64,000 bases of DNA from Charina bottae (taxonomy: Eukaryota > Chordata > Lepidosauria > Squamata > Charinaidae). This document shows, one piece after another, positions 32,025 to 42,440 of this stretch. The translations under genes were made by a program, and so were the position numbers. Positions within the stretch are counted from its first letter, which is position 1. Every line of letters starts with the position of its first letter. Under the pieces are notes generated by a model that ran no database searches, was not told where the DNA came from, and saw only the letters and a list, made by a program, of their open reading frames with translations. Location: NCBI GenBank assembly GCA_023362775.1, contig JALMGJ010000003.1, positions 182,253,725 to 182,317,724 on the forward strand, in the 5' to 3' direction.

Positions 32025-32479
32025 CTCCAGCAAAGGAGATTGTTACCTTGTCATGGTGCTGGAGCTTGAGCACCTCAATGACACCATGAGCTAAACCGTG
32101 AAGGGACACCCAAGATGGGAAGGTCATGGCAGAGAGGTCAGACTAAGTATGATCCCTAGGGAAGGTAACGGCAACCCACCCCAGTATTCTTGCCGTGAAA
32201 ACTAAATGGATTAGTACAACCAGAGATATGTCAGTATACCATTGGAAGATGGGACTCCCAGGTCGGAAGATGGTCAAAATGCTACTGGGGAGGAACAGAA
32301 GATAAGTTCAACTAGCCCCAGATGTGATGACGCAGCTAGCTCAAAGCTGAAAGGACAGCTAGCAGCCGACGGTGCTGGTGGTGAACAACGAATCCGATGT
32401 TCTAAAGATCAACACACCATAGGAACCTGGAATGTAAGATCTATGAGTCAGGGCAAATTGGATGTGGTTATTGGTGAGA

Positions 32480-32806
32480 GGGGCGTGGTGGCTCAGGGGG
32501 TAAGACGCCAGACTTGTCGATCGCAAGTTCGGAGGTTCGAATCCCTAGTCCTGCGTGCGGAGTGAGCTCCCGCACTCGCCCCAGCTCTTGCCAACCTAGC
32601 AATTCGAAAGCATGCAAATGCAAGTAGATGAATAGGTACCACTTCGATGGGTAGGTAACAGCGTTCCGCGCGCGTCATGCGGCCACATGACCGTGGAAGT
32701 GTCTTCGGACAACGCTGGCTCTTCGGCTAGCAAACGGAGATGAGCACCGGCCCCTAGAGTCGGACACGACTGCACAAATGTGCGGGGGGAATCTTTACCT
32801 TTACCT
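32480..32806 (+). mobile_element. Sauria-type SINE, copy D, inserted in BovB copy 2
   Basis: Complete, with GGGGCGTGGTGGCTCAGG head, box A (TGGCTCAGGGG), exact box B (GGTTCGAATCC) and (ACCTTT)n tail. A 12-bp duplication TTATTGGTGAGA flanks it (32468-32479 and 32807-32818), so it is younger than BovB copy 2. Confidence 0.95.
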
Positions 32807-33544
32807 TTATTGGTGAGATGGCAAGATTAAATATAGACATTTTGGGTGTCAGTGAACTGAAATGGACTGGAATGGGCCACTTCACATCAGATGACCACCA
32901 GATCTACTACTGTGGACAAGGGGACCACAGAAGAAATGGAGTAGCCGTCATAATTAATAATAAAGTGGCTAAAGCAGTGCTTGGATACAATCCAAAAAAT
33001 GATAGAATGATCTCAATTCGAATTCAGGGTGAGCATCACAGTGATCCAAATATACGCCCCAACCACAGATGCTGAAGAAGCAGAAGTAGATCAGTTCTAT
33101 GAGGATCTGCAGCACCTACTGGATAATACACCAAAAAGAGATGTTATTTCCATTACAGGAGACTGGAATGCTAAGGTGGGTAGTCAAATTACACCTGGAA
33201 TTACAGGCAAGCATGGTCTGGGAGAACAAAACGAAGCAGGACATAGGCTGATAGAATTTTGCCAAGACAGCTCACTGTACGTAACAAACACTCTCTTCCA
33301 ACAACCTAAAAGATGACTTTATACATGGACTTCACCAGATGGTCGACACCGAAATCAGATTGACTACATCCTTTGCAGCCAAAGGTGGTGGACATCTATA
33401 CAGTCAGTAAAAAGAAGACCTGGAGCTGACTGTAGTTCAGATCATGAACTTCTTATTGCACAATTTAGAATCAGACTAAAGAGAATAGGGAAGACCCACA
33501 GATCAGTTAGATATGAGCTCACTAATATTCCTAAGGAATATGCA

Positions 33545-34465
33545 GTGGAGGTGAAGAATAGATTTAAGGAACTAGATTTAGTAGATAGGGTCCCAGAAGA
33601 ACTATGGACAGAAGTTCGCAACACTGTTCAGGAGGTGGCAACAAAAAACGTCCCAAAGAAAAAGAAAACCAAGAAGGCAAGGTGGCTGTCTGCTGAAACA
33701 CTGGAAGTAGCCCAAGAAAGAAGGAAAGCAAAAGGCAACAGTGATAGGGGGAGATATGCCCAATTAAATGCAAAATTCCAGAGGTTAGCCAGAAGAGATA
33801 AGGAATTATTTTTAAACAAGCAATGCATGGAAGTGGAAGAAGACAATAGAATAGGAAAGACAAGAGACCTCTTCCAAAAAATTAGAAACATCGGAGGTAA
33901 ATTCCAGGCAAAAATGGGTATGATCAAAAACAAAGATGGCAAGGACCTAACAGAAGCAGAAGAGATCAAGAAAAGGTGGCAAGAATATATGGAAGATCTG
34001 TATAGGAAGGATAATAATATTGGGGATAGTTTTGATGGTGTGGTCAGTGAGTTAGAGCCAGACATCCTGAAGAGTGAGGTTGAATGGGCCTTAAGAAGCA
34101 TTGCTAATAACAAGGCAGCAGGAGACGACGGTATCCCAGCTGAACTGTTTAAAATCTTGCAAGATGATGCTGTCAAGGTGATGCATGCCATATGCCAGCA
34201 AATTTGGAAAACACAAGAATGGCCATCAGATTGGAAAAAATCAACTTATATCCCCATACCAAAAAAGGGAAACGCTAAAGAATGTTCAAACTATTGCATT
34301 ATTACTGCAGACGCTGATTGCAGCCAGGAAATCAGAAGACATCTACTTCTTGGGAGGAGAGCAATAACAAATCTCGATAAAACAGTTAAGAGCAGAGACA
34401 TCACACTGACAACAAAGGTCCACATAGCTAAAGCAATGGTATTCCCCGTAGTAACCTATGGCTGA
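33545..34465 (+). pseudogene. BovB polyprotein remnant lacking the RT palm
   Basis: 306 open codons cover the post-endonuclease linker and the RT fingers (NNKAAGDDGIPAELFKIL), then fuse to the region after the palm. The FIDYSKAFD, GVRQGC and YADD motifs of copy 1 are absent. A TGA interrupts the frame at 34463-34465 and a further TGA lies near 34725. It cannot encode a working RT. Confidence 0.9.
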
Positions 34466-34968
34466 GAGAGCTGGACCATAAGGAAGGCTGAGCGAAGAAA
34501 GATAGATGCTTTTGAACTGTGGTGTTGGAGGAAAATTCTGAGAGTGCCTTGGACTGCAAGAAGATCAAACCAGTCCATACTCCAGGAAATAAAGTCAGAC
34601 TGCTCACTTGAGGGAATGATATTAAAGGCAAAACTGAAGTTCTTTGGCCACATAATGAGAAGACAGGATACCCTGGAGAAGATGCTGATGCTAGGGAAAG
34701 TGGAAGGCAAAAGGAAGAGGGGCTGACCAAGGGCAAGATGGATGGATGATATTCTGGAGGTGACAGACTCAACCGTGGCGGAGCTGGGGATGGCAACGGC
34801 CGACAGGAAGCTCTGGCGTGGGCTGGTCCATGAAGTCATGAAGAGTCGGAAGCAACTGAACAAATAAACAACAAATAAAAGATAAAATTGACAAATTTGG
34901 TATTTTTACTGACTTGCCTTAACAAATGAACAAGCTCAGCTTTTAATTAAATCTTTACAGTTGGATTG

Positions 34969-35126
34969 TAAAGAATTGTAGGGAATGTGTAATGATATAA
35001 AATAGCAGTCAAAACAAGCAATTAAAAGAGAGCCAGTTTGGTCAACCACTAGACCAAACTGGCTCTCTTTTAATTGCTTATTTTAACTGCTATTTTATAA
35101 CATTACACATTCCCTACAATTCTTTA
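34969..35126. repeat. 75-bp-arm palindrome at a SINE head
   Basis: Arms 34969-35043 and 35052-35126 are reverse complements with about three mismatches; the loop is AACCACTA. Each arm holds the SINE head GAGAGCCAGTTTGGTC and about 58 bp of flanking sequence. Confidence 0.93.
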
Positions 35127-35335
35127 AGGCACCAGGCTAGAAACCAGAAGGCTGTGAGTTCTAGTCCTGCCTTAGGCATGAATACCAGCTGGGTGACTTT
35201 GGGCCAGTGACTCTCTCTCAGCCCAACTCACCTCACAGGGTTGTTGTTGTGGGGAAAATAGGAGGAGGGAGTACTAGGTATGTTCGCCGCCTTGAGTTAT
35301 TTATAAAAATAATAAAGGAGGGAAAAAAGAATCTT
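35127..35335 (+). mobile_element. CORE-SINE body, head displaced
   Basis: Continues from AAGGCACCAGGCTAGAAACC through box B-like GAGTTCTAGTCC and the CORE segment GCTGGGTGACTTTGGGCCAG to a CGCCTTGAGTTATTTATAAA tail. Its first 24 bp (head) lie inverted in the adjacent palindrome. Confidence 0.82.
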
Positions 35336-36054
35336 AAAAAAAAGTCTGCTGCAAAGTAAATCAGTGTCATGTGCTGCTAGTGCTTGAAGATTGCAGAATG
35401 GTTCTTTCATTAAAGCATGCATGATATAATATAAATTTCCAGATCAGCACATATTCAATATTTGTGTAAAATTTATCATATCTTTTTATTTAAGTAATTT
35501 GCCTGAAAAATATATCTAGAACTGAATCTTTGGGGGAAATTTTGCATCAGCCTTTTTTTTTTTACTGGAGACACAGCAATAATTCACAATTAAGTAAAGA
35601 AGAAGAATCTGTAGCTGCATAGAAATGATTTGCTTTGCTGGATCAGAGTAAATAAATCTGGCTCTTCCTGAGAGAAACTATGGGAGGGAATATGTCTTCT
35701 CCAAGAAAAATAAAGAACCAAATATAGAATTTGGGTGTGTTTAATGGCAAATTGGTACATTTCATACGTATATGCATACATACAATTCACACAGTAGCAA
35801 ATTAGTGCATTTCATGTATATGAGACAATCTTCCACAATCCCTTAAATCTGAGATGCCCAAATGTGCCCAGATCCCTGCCCCACCACTTTAAGAAAAGTA
35901 ATTTTAAAAACTTGGAAGCTGGCCTGCTACATAGCAAAGTGATAGTGCCAATATCACTTTTTATTTCCAAGACCGTCCAAATGGGCCCAGTGAATTTTGT
36001 TAGAAAATAGAAATATGGTGACTGGAACACCATGATTTGTTTGGAAGTGTGCAT
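35336..36054. other. No feature recognised
   Basis: AT-rich unique-looking sequence. Confidence 0.4.
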
Positions 36055-36123
36055 ACAGCTGGCTAGGGAATTCTGGGAATTGGAGTCCACACATCTTGAA
36101 GTTGCCAAGGTTGAGAAACATTG
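36055..36123 (+). mobile_element. Palindromic hAT MITE, right half
   Basis: GGGAATTCTGGGAATTGGAG to AAGGTTGAGAAACATTG, the right half of the 15280-15367 family; the following TTCTAGTA has a central TA. Confidence 0.7.
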
Positions 36124-36139
36124 TTCTAGTACACCAGTG

Positions 36140-36571
36140 TCTGTAGCTTGAATCATGTCAACTGGATTTCTATTTTCTCAGTGGAAACGTTTCGCTCCTT
36201 ATCCAAGGAGCTTCTTATCTTACGTTTCGCTCCTTATCCAAGGCACAATCTTCCCCCCATCTTCCTCCCTGCTTTGTCTTCTGTGCCTAGGAAGATTAAG
36301 ACCATTTCACAAGCTCAACAGCAGCATGGTGATCTTAACGATCCTCCTTTAGATGATAAAAGGACTTAAAATATCTCAATATAACCATGCCCCCGGGTGT
36401 AAGGTCACACAGCTACCTAGAAACATATTTAGGATTCCCTTACCAACTTTGCTCAGACTGAAGAAGCTCCTTGGATAAGGAGCGAAACGTTTCCACTGAG
36501 AAAATAGAAATCCAGTTGACATGATTCAAGCTACAGACAATTCCACCTGGATGACTGAGAACCTTCATAGA
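36140..36571 (+). mobile_element. Penelope-like fold-back element, second family
   Basis: Bounded by an exact 14-bp duplication CTAGTACACCAGTG (36126-36139 and 36572-36585). The left end (36140-36215) is the inverse of the right end (about 36458-36571). A partial extra copy of the hairpin segment lies at 36221-36247. The interior (36250-36455) has no RT. Confidence 0.78.
36458..36491 (+). ncRNA. Hammerhead-ribozyme-like motif
   Basis: CTGAAGA at 36458-36464, a perfect 7-bp stem II (GCTCCTT with AAGGAGC), then GAAAC and GTT as the NUH triplet. Stem I is imperfect (CTCAG upstream pairs with CTGAG only across an internal loop), so activity is less certain than for the first family. The inverted copy at 36178-36215 has lost the CTGA part of the core. 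Confidence 0.5.
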
Positions 36572-36585
36572 CTAGTACACCAGTG

Positions 36586-37439
36586 CTTCATAACTGGTTA
36601 TGTCTCCTATATTAGACATTTAGTGAACCAGTAAGTACTATCTGACAGCACCCAGGAACTCCCTACATGGCCAACCAAACCCCAAATGTCAGACACCATT
36701 ATCTTAACATCTGTAAAAGATCTGTCAGTCTTCATGTCTGACTTTGATTTACACTTGATTATTTGACATTACTTGGATAAGCACCATTGGAAGAGTTTAA
36801 GATTGTTTCATGACATAGATTATGACTTTTATCTATTTATACACGATACTTCTGATCAAAGCTAGCACAGTACCTGATGGTTCTGTAGCACTTCTAGCAC
36901 TAAGGGGCCTTTACTGAAACTATTTAAAAGCTGGCAGCACATGCAAAAATTCACACATTCATTTTTTACACTCTTGGAATCTATTTATTTATTTAATTAA
37001 TTTCTATGACCGCCCATCTCCCCCTCAAGGATCTATGTCAGATGGATAGTGTTGGCAGTCCGAGATCAGTATTAAAATATTGACAAACTGGCTGAGAATT
37101 CTGGGTGTGCTAATCGTACACTTCTGGAAGGCAACAGGTGGGGAAATCATGTGTAGCAGGAAAAAAAGGAAAATACACTTTGTTGAAAAAAAATAAGATT
37201 AAACAATTCACATGTGTTACTTGATAGTAGGAAGGAAAGGAAGTACATTGTAAATCTGTTTATTGGCTGGGAAGGGCCACAAAGTGTAAAGCAGTTTGTA
37301 CTGGAATGATTGCTGGTGAAAAGAATAGCACAGTGAGCATGGAAGAGAAGGCAAGATTGTCCGTCTGTGCGAGCTGCTTTCTATAGGTAACAGTTCTATA
37401 GAATTGTATATATCTATATTCTATAGAACTATATGTGGG
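36586..37439. other. GNAL upstream flank
   Basis: Unique-looking sequence apart from an L2-tail fragment. It ends with the inverted repeat GTTCTATAGAAT/ATTCTATAGAAC at 37393-37429, just before the CpG island. Confidence 0.5.
36976..37031 (-). repeat. L2-like 3' tail fragment
   Basis: TCTATTTATTTATTTAATTA then ACCGCCCATCTCCCCCTCAA, reverse of the L2 3' end. Confidence 0.7.
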
Positions 37440-38520
37440 ATTACGCGATTCGGCCTACTAGTTGTGTATGCGCGTGTGTGTGAAGGACGACCCCTCCTTG
37501 AACGAGGGCTCTGCGCGTGAGTTATCCACGCACATGTGTACACACCAGGGCTCCCCTCCAATTCTTCTGTAACCTCTAGCTGCGCGGTGGGCTCGCACCG
37601 GCGTATTTACGGTAAGGTGGAGTGGACCCGACGGCGGGTCCAAGTCAGGTGATCTGAGGCGAGGAACTATCGCCGCCGCCCAACGAACACCGCCGCAGCT
37701 GCTCCTGCTGCTTGCCCGGAGGAGAGGAGAGGAGAGGAGAGGAAAATGCAAAATGGCCCAGCAGAAGCTGCAGCAGCAGCGGGCTTATGAGGAGGGGCTG
37801 CCTGGCGCACCCCCCCGAGGCCCTGACGCGCGGAGACAACGCTAAGCGCTGAGTCCCTCCTTTCCCGCCGCCAGCCCAGACGTGCGCCCGTTTCCTTCAC
37901 TCCCCGAAGGGCCATCCAGACATGGGGCTCTGCTACAGCCTACGCCCGCGGCTCTTTGGTGAACCCGGCGCAGCAGTAGGAGGCAGCGCCGGCGGCGGCT
38001 CCATCTCCAGCACTGCCGCCACGACCACCTCGGAGACAGAACAACCACCATCGCCACCGCCCACGGCGGAGCCCTTGGCCCGGGCGGCGGCGCCGCCGCT
38101 TCTGCTGCCCGGAGTCCAGGCCGGGAGAGGAAGAGGCAGAAGCGCCGGGAAAGGAAGCGGCAGCAACAGCATCAACGGCGAGAGCGAAGGAGCCGGCGGA
38201 AAGCCCCGCGTGGGGGAGGCGGACGGGTCGCTGCTGCTCCTGCAGAACGGAGAGGGGAACGGGGCGGCTCCCCGGGAGAAAGAAAGGGAATCGCCGCAGG
38301 GGCCGCCGGCACCTCAGGCCAAACCCGCCGCTGGCAAACAGCCTCTGGCGCTGCAGAGACCCTGGGAGAAGGGGCGCTTGGAGGAGCGGGAGGCGGAGAA
38401 GGAAGCCAGGCGAGTCAGCAAGAGCATTGACCGGGCGCTCAAGGAGCAGAAGCGGGAATACAAGCAAACGCACCGCCTGCTGCTGTTGGGTACGTACTAC
38501 CCGCCTTGCCTCGCCTTAGC
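37440..38520. promoter_or_regulatory. CpG island over the GNAL long-form promoter and first exon
   Basis: Base composition changes abruptly from AT-rich flanks to GC- and CpG-rich sequence between about 37440 and 38520, surrounding the GNAL start codon. A short GGAGA run sits at about 37721-37743. No TATA box is seen in the 400 bases before the ATG, as expected for a CpG-island promoter. Edges are estimated by eye. The transcription start is not determinable from sequence alone. Confidence 0.8.
37922..38489 (+). CDS. GNAL: G protein subunit alpha olf (GNAL), long-form (XLGolf-type) first coding exon
   Basis: Seen: the ATG at 37922 opens 189 codons plus one base, starting MGLCYSLRPRLFG and ending in a charged helix (about residues 150-185: KEARRVSKSIDRALKEQKRE) followed by THRLLLL. 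A GTACGT donor at 38490 splits the next Gly codon after its first base, the same place and phase as exon 1 of GNAS and GNAL. Between the ends is a low-complexity Ala/Gly/Pro/Ser region (about residues 15-130). Known: Golf alpha couples odorant and striatal D1/A2A receptors to adenylyl cyclase; the terminal helix binds G beta-gamma, and the P-loop (GAGESGKS) starts in exon 2. Gly2 and Cys4 fit membrane anchoring by palmitoylation. The MGLCYSLRP start and the helix match the human long isoform as I recall it; the middle is longer and poorly conserved. No short-form first exon and no exon 2 were seen downstream. Confidence 0.93.
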
Positions 38521-41500
38521 GCACAGGTGGCGCTGGCTGCTTCCAAGGATGATACATGGCGGTGTTAAAAAAAAAAACGGGTGGCTGAGTGGGGATGTTG
38601 CTCCGTGATAGGTTGGTATTTAAAACCAAAAGGATATTTGCCTGCTCTCGCGCGGTTCGTGCTTTGAGCCAAACACCTTTCTGTCATCCCTTGCCGCGTC
38701 GAAACTGCATTCTCGGTATTTGTGCATTTCTTCAATCCTGTGATCTTCCAGCCTTGTCCCCCACACTTCTGTGTATTATTTCCGGGTCTCCAGTTTCTTC
38801 TCTCCTCCAAATGACCTGATGCTTTAATTTCTGTCCGGCTAGGAAAATGAAAATATGATGAAACTCTAGGTGTCATAACCAAGCGGCACAAGAGAAAAGA
38901 TGTTCCAGTTTATGATGGTTAGCATATATATGGTGTATGGCTCCCTTATTGATCAGAAATGCAAAGGATTCTTGTGCTGTCATTCTGAGAATATAAACAG
39001 ATCTGATGGTTAATAACAGATTTTAGGTGTAAAATCTTAAAAGACATTTTTCATCACAATTGCTAATGCCCTTTTGAGAAAAAATATGCAGTTATAATAA
39101 GTGGGCCATAGAAATCTAACTATATAAATAGAATAAATAAAATAATAGTCATATTTGTTGTGGAAATGTGAGGAATTGATGAGCATTGCATAGAAGAATT
39201 AAAGCTAAGATTTAAACCAAGTCTCTTCAGTGCTTTGGACTTGATCCCAAAAATGTGCTTTGTATTACAGGGGGATGAAAATGTAGCCCCTGTCTGCAAC
39301 TCATTAAGGCAGCCATGTTTTTTCCTCAGGATCACTTGGCAGCTGTGACATCCTAAAAAAAGAGAAAGTTGCTTTAAAGGGCACCATACTTGGGGGCTAC
39401 ATTTGCAGTTCTGTGCATTCCAAAGCATCTTTTCCAAATTACTTCTAACGCACTAAGCAGTCCTTACTAATAGCAGTTAGTTTTTTTTACATAAAGCTTT
39501 TAAAGTGTTAAAAGATTATAGAGGACTGAAAGGGACTGGAGAATCCATGTATGATTAATTTGTTTAATATTATTCTTCAGGATAATCTACATAATCAAAT
39601 AATTCAAATTATTTGGATACTTAATAGTAGAAAACAGTTTTCCAGTGCTGTTTTTGAGAGGAATCTTTTTGGATAAGTATCAGCATCAAATAGCTATAGT
39701 TGGTTTGCTTCCTACAGGGCAATTTGCAAAATTGACAAGTAACCTGACCTGGATGGAGATGCCGCCTCTTTCTTCTTTTATGTGTTGTGACTAGATCTTA
39801 AATAATAGGCAAGGCCTCTTTTTTTAATGAGGGCTTTGGCCAAAGAAGTAAGGGTAAAAGAGGCTTGTATTTAAGTATAGGAATCATCCAGTATTTTAAA
39901 GTTATAAAAGGTAAGCTATTTTTCTATAATGAGTTTGTTGATACTTTTTAATTAATAATTAAACTCTCTAGGAAGCTCATTATGCTTGCTGTTTTTACAG
40001 CATGAATGCTACAGGGAGAGTTAAATGAAGCATCTGATTTCCCTGAAGAAATAATCTGTAATCAAATGTATTTAATTTGTTCGTTTTAAGTGGTGAATCA
40101 CTGGCTATGCATTCCAAAACAAGATAAGATCTGACATCTTTCACATCCATTATGCTATTGAAAAATAGTTAAAATAGTATATCACTTTCTGTTCTCCAAA
40201 ATTCCCTCATACGTATAAAGGAAATAGACCAGTTAAAAATACTTTGATTTGTTATGGTGCCAAAGCAGAATTGTTTCTAAAAGTAAATCATACTCTCTGT
40301 GACTGGCTGGACATAATCCTGAATATTAGGTGGCAGTAAGGGAGCAAATAGAATCCTTATAGCAGGTCTTGGGGTGATAATGGCTTTGAAATGCATTTTT
40401 CAATGAAAGTGAAAGAAATAAAAAATAGAGATGATTGCTGCTTTGGATAAATAGTGATGAAGTATGTGATAGAGCCAGTGATAAGGAATTGAGCTAAACA
40501 GTTGGAGAATTAAAGAGCTGATTGCCTGTGTAATTAAGAATTGCCCCAAGGTTACTAACCAAATATAGTTCTAAAAAGCTAGTGACTCCTTAAGATTAAG
40601 TGGGGGAAGAAGGCATCTTGTGTGTATAGAAACCAGTCTGTAGTCTGTCATCAGTAAAATCCATCTCATAAGAAAGGAGCTTGTTAAACTGTCTCTTTAG
40701 AACCCATCTATGTTTACATATACATAGTTTCTGAAGGGTGGATCCAAGGCCAATAGGGAGTGTGTGCTACCTATTTCTTTTATAGTGCATTCCTCCTTAA
40801 CACAGAGATTCTGCTAGGGAGGCCGTCTAAGACCAAGAATAAATGCTATTACACCATGCTGGCATGTCCTGCTCTTTTTTCCTTGTTCCCTGTCTGTGTG
40901 GCTATGGTCAGAAGGACTTGTCATTTTAAGGGTGGAAGGTTTAAAGATAAGAATTGGGAAATGGTGGAGATCACTGGGTAATGGATTCAGTTGAGTATGG
41001 TAATCCCTAGGGGTGAAATGCAATAAAACAGATGTGGACATCTTACTCATGTTCCAGGACTACTACTAATTCTCCTCTCTGCATCCAAATCCTCCAAATC
41101 TGTGTCAAAGGATTGAGGGGGCCTCTGGAGCAGGCTTTGAGGATGTGGAAGCTTACATGGAGAGTGCTAGATTGCTTCTCTTCCATTCTGGGTACAGAGA
41201 TGGCTTCCATTCTCATAAATATACTATTGCATTCTATCCTAGTTGATCTTACTTTATGATTGCTCTAGAATGAGATTGTGCTCATTGCTTTATTGTTATG
41301 AATTGTGTACGGGTGGAGCCATTATAACTTCTTAAGGCAGGCACTTGGAAGACTGAATCCATTATTGGTATATTTGATGATCTGAAGGCATAGCAGTGCA
41401 TATAGTATAAACCAGCAAAGAAGAGATTGAGGAAGAACAGTATGAGGTACTTACATCCTCACAGCATAAAGTGTAGTGCCCTTTGGTCGTGTCTATAGTT

Positions 41501-42271
41501 AGCCAGTCATTTACTGTTTGAATGATACTGTGTCCCTTCACTGGGTGTCTCTGTAAACACTTCTGCCAAAGTTGAATCTTGTACAATTTTAATTAAACTT
41601 TTCCATGTAGGGAGCTACCTTCTAAAGCCTACCTACAGTTTGCTTACATTATTTCACAAATTTCATTTCCATGAATGAACACATTTTATCTAACAATTTA
41701 AATATAAAACAAATATATTTTATATGTTTACTTGTTGCCTTAAATACATTATTTTGTATAAAACATGTACAGATCCAAAATAATTTCTAAAAAAAAATTC
41801 TGAGAAAATTGTTAAACTACATGCTGATACAGATACTGCACTTTTGCTCTGTTGTTTACAGCAATGTAGTTTGCTTATAGTATGACATATGTCATTCTTA
41901 AAAACTGTGAATTAGAGTACTCGCACCATTCTTACAGGTGTTACTATATTGTGGGATACTACATATCTCATTAACTTCCTCATGGTTAGATATAATTGTT
42001 CACATAGTAAAAAAAAAAAGGAAAATTCTCAGTGAACATAATTAACTTGAAAAAAAATGTCATCCCTCAAGTACATTTCATTCTAAAAACAAACCAAAAC
42101 TGTACATTTTTGTACTGATGCATGGTTAAAAGTGCCAGATCTAATAGCAGTGTGCTTGTATTTTGTAAAAATTTACAAACGTATCCTGTTCTGCAAATAT
42201 TTGAGGCTCACAGGAAAAGCTTGGAAAAAGATTAAGCATTTTGAGGATTCAAAATGGGAAAAGCAGCAAAT
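38490..42271 (+). other. GNAL intron 1, proximal part; no other feature recognised
   Basis: Starts with the GTACGT donor of the GNAL long first exon. AT-rich unique-looking sequence with no ORF resembling a known protein, no tRNA and no clear repeat. It may hold intronic enhancers, which cannot be recognised here without alignment to other vertebrates. Confidence 0.6.
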
Positions 42272-42440
42272 ATATTTTATTTATTCAATTTATATATCCA
42301 CCCATCTCACATTCACGACTCTTGGCAGCTTACAATTAAAGCATAAACAATACCAAAAAAAATCAAAACATAAAACAGCCATACAAGCAATACAAACATT
42401 AAAAACAATTAAACAATTAAAAGCCATACAATACAATACC
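42272..42440 (-). repeat. LINE 3' tail (L2/CR1-like)
   Basis: TTTATTTATTCAATTTATAT then CCACCCATCTCACATTCACG, followed by A-rich ACAATTAAA-type sequence, the layout of L2/CR1 3' ends read backwards. Confidence 0.5.

Larger units (their letters stand above)
32025..34885 (+). mobile_element. RTE-BovB LINE, copy 2, internally deleted
   Basis: Has a longer 5' UTR than copy 1 (32025-32240), the endonuclease region (32242-33316, with frame breaks and a SINE inserted at 32480-32806), the linker (33545-34270), then a jump from KECSNY straight to ITADADCSQEIRR near 34298. About 270 codons holding all RT catalytic motifs are missing. The 3' tail ends CAACTGAACAAATAAACAAC at 34852-34871. Confidence 0.93.
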
